From the NCBI RefSeq assembly GCF_002208135.1, contig NZ_CP021646.1:3750001-3814000 (forward strand): a stretch of DNA of 64,000 bases, read 5' to 3'. The notes beneath the pieces were generated by a model. It saw nothing but the letters and a program-made list of their open reading frames with translations. It was not told the origin of the DNA and searched no databases. Below, piece after piece: positions 57,361 through 64,000 of the stretch (positions are counted from its first letter, which is position 1; every line of letters begins with the position of its first letter). Position numbers and translations under genes: made by a program. This stretch comes from Pseudoalteromonas piscicida. Its GTDB lineage: Bacteria; Pseudomonadota; Gammaproteobacteria; Enterobacterales; Alteromonadaceae.

Positions 57361-59241
57361 TCAATCTTCGAAGTAAGTATAACCTTCAAGTCCGGCGTTT
57401 AACTCTTGTAGATACTGAGCTTTAATTGACTCCGGCAACGACAAGGCCGCGACCTGCTGAGCGTAGTTCTCAGATAACACCGCTTTGTCATAATGAACAA
57501 AACGCAGTACATCTTCAACACTGTCGCCCTTGATTGCATTAGTGAGTTTATAACCCTCATCACAAAGCTCAACGTGTACTGAGTCTGTGTCACCAAATAA
57601 GTTATGTAAATCACCCAATATTTCTTGATAGGCCCCCACTAAGAACATCGCAACGTGATATTGCTCTCCCGGCACATACTCAGGAATGGGTAGACTTGAC
57701 TCGATACCAGCGCCCTCAACATAACTGTTGATTTGACCATCAGAATCACAGGTGATGTCCTGAATAATCGCCCTTTGGGTCAACGGCTGATTGAGCTTGT
57801 CGATAGGCATCACCGGAAATAGCTGGTCAATACCCCAAACATCCGGCAGTGACTGGAACAACGAGAAGTTTACAAACAGTTTATCAGCCAGCTTTTCATT
57901 GAGGTCGTCCAATACTTCTCGGTGTGCTCTCGCATTCTCACTTAAGCACTCACGCACTTTATGAAGTGTTGTGAAGTAAAGCTGCTCAAGCTGTGCCCAC
58001 TCTTGCATGCTGATCAAACCATGCACGTATTGGTCGTGTGCGTCGCTAAACAAATGCATAGCGTCATGATAAGTTTCTAAAGCCATGCGAGGGGTTAATT
58101 GTGACAACGAATGCCATAACTCTTGCAACACCAATGGGCTGGCATCTTGTGGTTGCACCGGTTCGACTTGATTTGGTGCTTTTTCTACGTCAATCACATC
58201 AGTGATAAGCATCGCGTGATGGGCAGTTAATGCTCGGCCAGATTCAGTAATAATATCCGGATGCGGAATGTTATTCAGCTCCGCAATGTCATGAAAAGCA
58301 TGCACCACATTTTTCGCGTATTCCGCCACCGTATAATTCATTGAGCATGAACTACGAGAGCCAGAGCCTTCGTAGTCCACTCCGAGGCCACCGCCAACAT
58401 CAACGATACGCAGCGGAACACCCAGTTGGTATAGCTCAGCATAGTGACGCGCACACTCTTTAAGCGCACGTTGAATATCGCGAATATTGGCAACTTGCGA
58501 GCCGATATGGAAGTGTACCAACTGCATTAAGTGCAAACGATTATGCGACTTAAGCAACTCAACCGCTTGCAGCACTTGGCTTGCAGTAAGACCAAATTTG
58601 CCTTTTTCACCACCGGTATTTTGCCACTTGCCCTTACCAACTGAATTAAGACGAATACGAATACCAATCGACGGTTCAATGCCTAAATCGTCGATTTCTT
58701 GTAATAAGGTATCCAGTTCAGAGAGCTTTTCAACGACTATGTTTACTTGATGACCCATCGCTTGACCAATGCAAGCTAAGCGCAAGAACTCACTGTCTTT
58801 GTAGCCATTACAAACAATGGTGATAGGTTGATGTGCCACACCCAAAATTGCCATTAGCTCAGGCTTAGAACCGGCTTCAAGACCAACAAGACCACTTGGA
58901 TGCGCTAATAACTTGCTGACAACCGAGCGCTGCTGATTCACTTTTATTGGGTAAACACAAGTGTACTGGCCTTGGTAATCACGTTGAGTTCGTGCTGCAG
59001 TAAATGCTTGAGTCAAGGTATCGACACGATGTTTTAAAATGTCAGTAAAACGCACCAAAACCGGCAAAGTTAGCCCCTGCGCTTTAAATTGCTCAGTTAA
59101 CTCTGGAAGAAGAATTGGTGGCTTAGTGCGATCACCATCAGGAAACGCCACTAACTGGCCTTGTTCATTGATATCAAAATAGCCGTCACTCCAGTGGGTA
59201 ACGTTATAGATAGAACGTGCTGTTTGCAGACCCCAAGTCAT
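57361..59241 (-). CDS. speA: Biosynthetic arginine decarboxylase
   Basis: A 626-aa PLP enzyme making agmatine from arginine, the first step of putrescine synthesis by the ADC route. The N-terminal half is the TIM barrel with the PLP-lysine segment YPIKVNQQRSV and HFHIGSQ; GGGLGVDYEGS binds PLP phosphate; the C-terminal part has CDSDGQIN and VGAYQE. Length is near that of E. coli SpeA (658 aa). The ATG at 59241 is preferred over a TTG at 59253. No speB is adjacent; spermidine synthase lies divergently. Confidence 0.95.
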   Translation of the reverse strand: MTWGLQTARSIYNVTHWSDGYFDINEQGQLVAFPDGDRTKPPILLPELTEQFKAQGLTLPVLVRFTDILKHRVDTLTQAFTAARTQRDYQGQYTCVYPIKVNQQRSVVSKLLAHPSGLVGLEAGSKPELMAILGVAHQPITIVCNGYKDSEFLRLACIGQAMGHQVNIVVEKLSELDTLLQEIDDLGIEPSIGIRIRLNSVGKGKWQNTGGEKGKFGLTASQVLQAVELLKSHNRLHLMQLVHFHIGSQVANIRDIQRALKECARHYAELYQLGVPLRIVDVGGGLGVDYEGSGSRSSCSMNYTVAEYAKNVVHAFHDIAELNNIPHPDIITESGRALTAHHAMLITDVIDVEKAPNQVEPVQPQDASPLVLQELWHSLSQLTPRMALETYHDAMHLFSDAHDQYVHGLISMQEWAQLEQLYFTTLHKVRECLSENARAHREVLDDLNEKLADKLFVNFSLFQSLPDVWGIDQLFPVMPIDKLNQPLTQRAIIQDITCDSDGQINSYVEGAGIESSLPIPEYVPGEQYHVAMFLVGAYQEILGDLHNLFGDTDSVHVELCDEGYKLTNAIKGDSVEDVLRFVHYDKAVLSENYAQQVAALSLPESIKAQYLQELNAGLEGYTYFED

Positions 59242-59461
59242 TGCTGCTCTCAATTAATTCTTTATAAAGCTTCATTCTAATACGCGAGGCAAGTCAATGC
59301 GACCTAAAGTTGCGTTTTCATTAGCTTACAAACCTGATAAATCGGCCATGCTTGATTAGAACTAATATGAGGCAAAGTACAAAATGTTGACTAAAATTGA
59401 TTGAGCAAAGGCGCAAGCACTGGCAAAATTGCCTTAATTTTTATCAAGTGTGAACACAATC

Positions 59462-60322
59462 ATGGCAAACTTAGAAGCAAACCGTTGGTTTACAGAAATT
59501 AGCGACCGCGATGGCAGCGCTTTTTCACTTAGAGTCAACAAAAAATTAGACGAAATCCAATCACCATTTCAAAAAGTAGAAATGTTTGAAACGACGGATT
59601 TTGGTAACCTGATGATCATTGACGGTTGCACTATGGTGAGCACGCGTGAAAACTTTTTCTATCACGAAATGATGAGTCACCCAGCGCTATTCTCCCATCC
59701 TGCACCTAAAAATGTTGTGATCATTGGCGGCGGCGACTGTGGCACATTGCGTGAAGTATTAAAGCACCCTGGCGTTGAAAAAGTAACTCAGATTGATATC
59801 GACGAAGTTGTGACGCAAATGTCTTTGAAATACTTCCCTGAACTTTGTGAGTCTAATAACGATCCTCGCGCCACTGTGATGTTTGATGATGGCATCAAAT
59901 ATATGCGTGAAGCCGAAGCAGAGTCTATCGACGTTATCATCGTTGATGGCACCGATCCTGTTGGCCCTGGTGAAGGTTTATTCAACCACGCATTCTACAA
60001 GAGCTGTTTAGCAGCGCTTCGCACTGGCGGTATCATGATCCAGCAGAGTGAATCACCACTAATGCACATGCCGTTGCTACTAGAAATGCGCGATGCAATG
60101 TTGGAAGTAGGCTTTGTTGATCTGCAAACCCTGCCTTTCCCACAACCAATCTACCCAAGCGGTCTGTGGTCAGCAACGATGGCGCGTAAAGAGCAAAAGT
60201 TTGCCGGATTCCGCGAACAAGACGTTGATAACGCAACATTTGATACTGAGTACTACAACACAGGTATTCATAAGGGTGCATTAGCAACACCTAACTTTAT
60301 GAAGCGTGCTTTCGAAAAGTAG
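59462..60322 (+). CDS. speE: Spermidine synthase (polyamine aminopropyltransferase)
   Basis: A 286-aa enzyme, the same size as E. coli SpeE (288). It transfers the aminopropyl group of decarboxylated S-adenosylmethionine to putrescine. Key segments are VVIIGGGDCGTLREVLKH (decarboxylated-SAM site), IDIDE, the catalytic VDGTDPVGPGEGLF and the putrescine-binding QSESP. The ATG at 59462 follows an in-frame GTG at 59450 that I consider less likely. It is divergent from speA across a 220-bp region. speD is not in the window. Confidence 0.95.
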   Translation: MANLEANRWFTEISDRDGSAFSLRVNKKLDEIQSPFQKVEMFETTDFGNLMIIDGCTMVSTRENFFYHEMMSHPALFSHPAPKNVVIIGGGDCGTLREVLKHPGVEKVTQIDIDEVVTQMSLKYFPELCESNNDPRATVMFDDGIKYMREAEAESIDVIIVDGTDPVGPGEGLFNHAFYKSCLAALRTGGIMIQQSESPLMHMPLLLEMRDAMLEVGFVDLQTLPFPQPIYPSGLWSATMARKEQKFAGFREQDVDNATFDTEYYNTGIHKGALATPNFMKRAFEK

Positions 60323-60420
60323 GCCGAATCAAAATATAAACTTAATTGTTAAAGTGTGGTAGCTCATACCTGACTCTACAGCTTTGATGATTAGGTTAAT
60401 ATTTCACCTACTCTGAAATT

Positions 60421-60501
60421 ATGAGCGAACAACAGACGTTCGCTCTAGCTCGTTTTTGAACAAAAACGTTTTGTGTCCTTGGTTTAACGGCTTTGTTAGC
60501 T
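60421..60501 (-). other. Truncated attC site of the last integron cassette
   Basis: On the minus strand the R'' box AGCTAAC and L'' segment AAAGCCGTTAAAC mark the start of an attC that overlaps the stop codon of the 113-aa gene. The matching L'-R' end (GTT...) is not found in the next 150 bp. Instead two unrelated hairpins occur (CGTTTTTG/CAAAAACG and GAGCGAAC/GTTCGCTC). The site appears broken, marking the end of the array. Confidence 0.5.
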
Positions 60502-60837
60502 GTACTTTACTAGCACTTCTCTAGTAAACCGATAAAAACAAACTGCCGCTAATAGCGTAAAAATCGAGGGTATAAGAAATACAAACACCTCAATTAATCC
60601 AAGCTCTTCAGAACTATCTACAATTGAACTAGCTACAAATGAAGAAAAAATTGTAGCAACAATAGAGATTTTAACTCCTTTGGCATGCTTACTTTTTGTA
60701 ACTTTATCAAGCTTAACAAATGCGAAAAGTACTATGAAAAGAGATATTAGATAAGTAAGAGTATCTACTATCATCACAGCGAACTCAGCCAGTGACATCC
60801 CATACATATTCTTGATAATTTCTCCGAACATTTCCAC
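60496..60837 (-). CDS. Cassette-encoded small membrane protein
   Basis: A 113-aa protein of no family I recognise, with about three hydrophobic spans (about residues 18-42, 53-75 and 80-103) and short charged loops. It may start at GTG 60837 (AAGGA 11 nt upstream) or ATG 60831. The stop codon lies within the R'' box of its own attC remnant, typical of cassette genes. Confidence 0.65.
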   Translation of the reverse strand: MEMFGEIIKNMYGMSLAEFAVMIVDTLTYLISLFIVLFAFVKLDKVTKSKHAKGVKISIVATIFSSFVASSIVDSSEELGLIEVFVFLIPSIFTLLAAVCFYRFTREVLVKYS

Positions 60838-60857
60838 TACTCAGGTTTTCCTTGTAC

Positions 60858-60918
60858 AGCTATCGCCCGCGTAATAAGCGCGAGCTAGCGAGCGTCCTGA
60901 TTGACGCGTTTGTTAGAT
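60858..60918 (-). other. attC site with altered crossover box
   Basis: Minus strand: R'' ATCTAAC (fits RYYYAAC), L'' ACGCGTCAA, L' TTATTACGCG and, where GTTAGCT is expected for R', GATAGCT. The 61-bp length and the paired inner boxes (with one extra base in L'') are typical of a short attC. The GTT to GAT change would be expected to block recombination. Confidence 0.65.
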
Positions 60919-61841
60919 TGTGTTGCACGAATAAAATCAAGATCACTAGTGATAACTCCAATACCCGATGCGACAACATCATCGTAGGATTGGGTGATCG
61001 ATTCATGTCGAGACCATAGATAAACATCCGAACCATAGCTTTGCAATCTTGATGCTAGGCGTTCAGGATAGCCCCAAAAATACTTTGTCATCGAGGGAGG
61101 TATAAAAAGAATGGTGTTCCTACAGGAGTCAGGAACTAATCCCGCCCATCCAACTAAAAGATAATCTATTCCGCAGCTCTTTACACTACCAACACTTGCT
61201 AACCGTAAAGATGAATCCTTGTTTCGAAACCACTCCATACCTTTTGAAGAGGTAATTACAATATGGCTAGATTTTTTTCCAGATAGATATTCATATAGAG
61301 TTTCGAATGAACGTATGTCGTTATCCTTTAGGTTTAACCAAAACTCATGCTTTGGATACCGTTTATAAAACGCCTCTAACTTAGAAATCCCAAAACCTTT
61401 TCCTCTAAATGGGAAAGTCGCTCCATCATCAAACGTATATCCATATCCTGCATCAATATTTTTCAACTGTTCAAATGACGCTTTATGTACCGGCCCTGAC
61501 CCGTTTGTAGCACAATCTAACGTCCAGTCATGAAAAACAACCAGTTGATCATCACGAGTTCTGTGAACATTTAGATGAATTACGTTCGCTCCGGCTGCAA
61601 CGGAAGAAGCCACAGCTTCTAGTGTGTTCTCAATAGAATTGATGTTTGATGCTTTTATTGAAAGGGCGGTACAGCCAGTTTTATTTAGTTTTTCATAATT
61701 AACTGCGCTTCCGCCTCCTCGATAGGCCACGATCTCGCCATGTCGCTGTAGGTCAGGAACGAACACATAAGCGTTAACAACTCCTAGTATGATTATGCAA
61801 GACAGTGCGATCAAAAACGTCTTAACTATTTTTATAAACAT
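60885..61841 (-). CDS. Glycerophosphodiester phosphodiesterase-like protein with substituted active site (cassette gene)
   Basis: A 318-aa membrane-anchored protein (span about 5-25) with a GDPD-type TIM barrel. The usual catalytic HRG is YRG (Y40-R41); the usual metal-binding E-L-D is H-L-N (H89, N91). E71-N72, H104-D105 and the WLNLKD segment remain. It may therefore be inactive as a phosphodiesterase or have another activity. The last dozen codons (ending KRVNQDAR) are read from the attC itself, so the C-terminus was set by the cassette structure. Its start overlaps the lipoprotein gene by 10 bp. Confidence 0.75.
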   Translation of the reverse strand: MFIKIVKTFLIALSCIIILGVVNAYVFVPDLQRHGEIVAYRGGGSAVNYEKLNKTGCTALSIKASNINSIENTLEAVASSVAAGANVIHLNVHRTRDDQLVVFHDWTLDCATNGSGPVHKASFEQLKNIDAGYGYTFDDGATFPFRGKGFGISKLEAFYKRYPKHEFWLNLKDNDIRSFETLYEYLSGKKSSHIVITSSKGMEWFRNKDSSLRLASVGSVKSCGIDYLLVGWAGLVPDSCRNTILFIPPSMTKYFWGYPERLASRLQSYGSDVYLWSRHESITQSYDDVVASGIGVITSDLDFIRATQSNKRVNQDAR

Positions 61842-62311
61842 TTATTACCCGAATCCTTGATAGATGCTCGATGAAAGCTAACGCTTACCATACAACGTTC
61901 TAAATCATATAACCAAGGTAAGAGAATATAATCAACTTGGTTTGATTCAAGCAAGCTCTCAATATACTTGCGACCATCCTTAGTAAGAGTAATTGAATGA
62001 TCCCACTCTTTACGTTCAAAATAACTTGAGATCTTATGGGTAGGTAATTTTCCTAGGGATACTGGTATATTCCCCGACTTTGTGATGCCCTTACCCACAG
62101 ATGCGTTAAAACTGTTAGAAAAGTTAGGGCTAAGTTCCTCACGTGCTGACTCATTATTGAAAACAATCACGCCTTTGTAGAGGTAGCAGAATTGATTATT
62201 GTGCGATTCAGGTGTTAACACACCGACTCTTTTAGAAGTTAATTTTTCATTTTGTGTACTTACACATCCCGATAAAATAACAATTAGAGAAATTAATATG
62301 GTGCGTAACAT
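61832..62311 (-). CDS. Cassette-encoded lipoprotein
   Basis: A 159-aa protein with a lipoprotein signal peptide and lipobox (LSGC, Cys16). The mature part is unrecognised; it carries four further cysteines (about residues 42, 139, 158 and the lipid-Cys excluded) and a WLYDLERC segment. It has an ideal AAAGGAG site that begins about a dozen bases inside the cassette boundary. It shares a two-gene cassette with the GDPD-like protein, so both may act at the envelope. Confidence 0.7.
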   Translation of the reverse strand: MLRTILISLIVILSGCVSTQNEKLTSKRVGVLTPESHNNQFCYLYKGVIVFNNESAREELSPNFSNSFNASVGKGITKSGNIPVSLGKLPTHKISSYFERKEWDHSITLTKDGRKYIESLLESNQVDYILLPWLYDLERCMVSVSFHRASIKDSGNKCL

Positions 62312-62327
62312 CTAAACTCCTTTAGGG

Positions 62328-62455
62328 GTATAACGCCGCGTTAAGTAGTGAGCAACGCCACCACGAAATCTAAACATACCACCTTAAACACAAAACCCAA
62401 CGATGGAATGAAAAATGCCATGCGTTGGGAGTCTGTCTTAAACGCTTTGTTATGC
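62328..62455 (-). other. Complete attC recombination site (long, VCR-like)
   Basis: A 128-bp element. On the minus strand: R'' GCATAAC, L'' AAGCGTTTAAG, a long imperfect stem (CCCAACGC pairs with GCGTTG), L' CTTAACGCG and R' GTTATAC. L'' has one extra base against L', which sets strand choice. Size and internal segments recall the Vibrio VCR group. It joins the AAA/kinase cassette to the lipoprotein-GDPD cassette. Confidence 0.85.
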
Positions 62456-62459
62456 GATT

Positions 62460-62987
62460 TTACCCAACGTGTGCTACAACCTTATGTGCTACTTGATTTG
62501 CCGGTTCATGTGAATTATCTATTGAAAGTAGATTTTCATGTCTAATACCAACAAACTTCATTTCAGTCAGCAACTTATTCATAGTATCTAAGCACGATAG
62601 TTTATACGAATTTACTCGTTCATCTGACTGCGACCTTTCTCTGATGATGTCGTGACTTGGGTTCAAGTGAACTGGATAAACCTCAATTCCATTGTCCGCA
62701 AAGAACTCTAGGTATTTATTAATTTCAACCGCATCACTTTCAAAGCAAGTCATATATGTCATAACTAGATGGGTAACACCTATTTCTTGAGCTTTAGCTA
62801 TCGTTGTTCTACGAATTTGATTCGTGAAATCAAAGAAGTCCTTATCACCAAATTCATCGTAAATTGACAGACTTAAGTCTACTGCCAAATGGTTATGAAA
62901 AAGCTTATAACCAAAATGCTCAGCTAACTCTTTGGCTACTGTTAATTTTCCCGCTGCTGGCGCTCCATGCAACCATACTAACTTCAT
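62460..62987 (-). CDS. P-loop kinase/ATPase-like protein (integron cassette gene)
   Basis: A 175-aa protein with a Walker A motif at the N-terminus (GAPAAGKLT, about residues 7-15) and the overall size of a small nucleotide or shikimate-kinase-like enzyme. The substrate is unknown. The ATG at 62987 has an AAGGA site; upstream in-frame codons belong to the cassette boundary. The stop codon is 5 bp from its attC. Such P-loop genes recur as integron cassettes. Confidence 0.75.
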   Translation of the reverse strand: MKLVWLHGAPAAGKLTVAKELAEHFGYKLFHNHLAVDLSLSIYDEFGDKDFFDFTNQIRRTTIAKAQEIGVTHLVMTYMTCFESDAVEINKYLEFFADNGIEVYPVHLNPSHDIIRERSQSDERVNSYKLSCLDTMNKLLTEMKFVGIRHENLLSIDNSHEPANQVAHKVVAHVG

Positions 62988-63014
62988 ACTACTATCCTTG
63001 ATATTGTGCAAATC

Positions 63015-63073
63015 GCATAACATTTTAGTATTTATGCGACACGCAGTTTGTGTTGCATAATCGCTTGTTGGAC
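63015..63073 (-). other. Putative short attC left by a lost cassette
   Basis: Exactly 59 bp. Minus strand: R'' GTCCAAC, a 10-bp stem with one mismatch (TTATGC-ACAC / GTGT-GCATAA), and R' GTTATGC at the boundary of the P-loop cassette. No gene lies on its upstream side, so the cassette that owned it seems to have been lost or decayed; an attI relic is the alternative. Confidence 0.5.
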
Positions 63074-63509
63074 TGAGCCGCTACCCGCTCGATGTCTTAG
63101 AGTTGGTGTTATTTATGCTAAGGGAATTTGCTTTTTGGACGCTCTCACTTTCCTAGCCAGTGTATTCAGTTTAGCTAGTGTTATGTAAGCTTTCCCTGCA
63201 TTGCTCAGCGCTCATTATGTATTCATTACACCTAAATTTACCTTAATAAGCAATTATATTTTTTAGCGTACAGAGGCCGCTAGCCTGAGCAATTAAGCAG
63301 GTTAACTAATTGATTTTGAGCAGCTATCAAGCTGCTAACTCTTTCGCTCTACTTTGGTCGTTGTTGCATCTAACTTGAATACGCCAATTAGCCGCAAGAT
63401 ACCTACCTTACAATGCTGACAAGGCCAATGCGGTATCAGTGTCACGTTTTCTTTCTTTGGCCTCTCCACTTTACCTGTGTGTGACTCTTGTGACTTTATT
63501 AATGCTAAC
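63074..63509. other. Decayed DNA between the cassettes and the integrase remnant
   Basis: No intact gene on either strand. By position this should hold attI and the 5' two-thirds of intI on the plus strand, but I cannot follow integrase sequence in any frame before about 63510. Short palindromes only. Confidence 0.5.
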
Positions 63510-63677
63510 TTTCGCTTGCGACATTTATTTGCTACTCATTTACTACAAAGTGGTGCAGATATCAGAACCGTGCAGGCTCAACTTGGTCATTCCGATGTAA
63601 AGACAACGCAAATATATACTCATGTTTTACAGCTAAGCGTAAACGGTGTTGTTAGCCCTTTTAGCAAAGTTTTCTAG
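63510..63677 (+). pseudogene. intI: 3' remnant of an integron integrase gene
   Basis: The frame reads [20 protein letters not shown] then [19 protein letters not shown] and a short tail: the C-terminal catalytic patch of IntI-type tyrosine recombinases, with Arg of box II, the GH pair and the catalytic Tyr in QIYTH. The His expected three residues before that Arg is Phe. Upstream sequence has no recognisable integrase. Orientation (plus) is opposite to the cassette genes, as in functional integrons. Confidence 0.85.
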
Positions 63678-63797
63678 CTTGTTATAGGCCAAAAACGAGT
63701 TACGCCTGCGGGTTCGTTTCTGACTCATACACAACGGTGATATTTGATTGAGCCCTGTTAGTAAAGACTAACAGATCACATTAAGACGTATTCAGAT

Positions 63798-63825
63798 AAA
63801 GGGCTTAATTGCCCTTTATTTTTTC
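63798..63825 (+). terminator. Hairpin at the 3' end of the last gene
   Basis: AAAGGGC-TTAATT-GCCCTTT, a perfect 7-bp stem followed by ATTTTTTCC on the plus strand. It overlaps the stop codon of the minus-strand gene at 63805. Confidence 0.6.
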
Positions 63826-64000
63826 CAAAAACAACCGTTTTTGTTCTGGGGTTGCTTGTTGCCACCAATAGTCCAGCATGCCAACCACATCTGGATGTGC
63901 TGATTTAGGCGCCGCTGGCGTAACGGCTCGTGTGGTAGTACTTGGCGTTGAATAACGTGGTGCAGTGGGTGTTGAAGGCTCACTTGCTATCGCTTCCGTT
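63805..64000 (-). CDS. Partial unidentified gene, 3' end
   Basis: The last 65 codons of a minus-strand gene that continues beyond the window. The visible part has a Pro/Thr/Ala-rich linker, then a compact helical end (MLDYWWQQATPEQKRLFLEKI, last 25 residues, split here as WWQQATPEQK and LFLEKIKGN). I do not recognise the family. The reading frame is open throughout and stops cleanly before the integron relic. Confidence 0.6.
   Translation of the reverse strand, partial: TEAIASEPSTPTAPRYSTPSTTTRAVTPAAPKSAHPDVVGMLDYWWQQATPEQKRLFLEKIKGN

Noticed and set aside
60323..63700. Phage or IS-type mobile element in the terminal region
   Set aside because: No transposase, terminal inverted repeats or phage genes; the recombinase tail and the attC-like sites fit an integron better.
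63756..63773. TGTTAGT/ACTAACA inverted repeat as an attC or attachment core
   Set aside because: The boxes are only 4 nt apart with no inner L boxes; more likely a simple hairpin.
1..64000. CRISPR array, tRNA, rRNA or riboswitch
   Set aside because: No regularly spaced repeats, no cloverleaf with a CCA-type end and no recognisable aptamer core were seen by reading; an Infernal/CRISPRFinder run would settle it.

Overview
The window looks like a chromosomal segment of a marine gammaproteobacterium of the Alteromonadales, most likely Pseudoalteromonas. The basis is the sequence of the ribosomal/RpoA block, moderate-to-low GC, AT-rich intergenic DNA and the mix of accessory genes. Genus is inferred from protein character; no database was searched.

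Layout. (1) 1-8785, minus strand: the spc and alpha operons in conserved order, rplN-rplX-rplE-rpsN-rpsH-rplF-rplR-rpsE-rpmD-rplO-secY-rpmJ, then rpsM-rpsK-rpsD-rpoA-rplQ, closed by a strong hairpin at 261-287. The S10 operon is not next to rplN; a 414-bp gap and a polysaccharide deacetylase gene follow instead. (2) 9200-19931: housekeeping and accessory genes (deacetylase, Ser/Thr kinase with TPRs, a probable DP-EP family protein, AsmA-like protein, an unrecognised 388-aa protein, a TorF-like outer-membrane protein, an aldo/keto reductase overlapping purT). (3) 20094-36756: a three-gene non-ribosomal peptide synthetase (A-T-C-A-T / C-A-T-C-A-T / C-A-T-TE, five modules) translationally coupled to an MFS exporter. 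Module 2 carries the textbook Thr code, module 5 a Val/Ile-like code, and the terminal thioesterase has Cys instead of Ser as nucleophile. (4) 36791-44206: FAH-family hydrolase and a four-gene ABC locus with two ATPases, a permease and a permease fused to an M1 peptidase. (5) 44358-50383: an iodotyrosine-deiodinase-like nitroreductase, an RND efflux pair, and an ArsR repressor with the two-Cys spacing of persulfide sensors, divergent from a DUF2892 membrane protein and a rhodanese; tandem operator half-sites lie between them. (6) 50625-60322: a membrane protein plus membrane-tethered XRE regulator, OmpA-like lipoprotein, a frameshifted solute-binding protein gene, chromate transporter, YbdG-like mechanosensitive channel with two acyltransferases, speA and speE. 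(7) about 60420-63700: the relic of a chromosomal integron. Three cassettes on the minus strand carry attC sites, and the 3' end of a decayed intI lies on the plus strand at 63510-63677, in the usual divergent arrangement. The window ends inside an unidentified gene.

The most interesting parts are the NRPS with its Cys thioesterase and its docking tails that also encode the next gene's ribosome binding site, the decayed integron with a cassette whose protein ends inside its own attC, and the probable sulfide/persulfide-responsive divergon.
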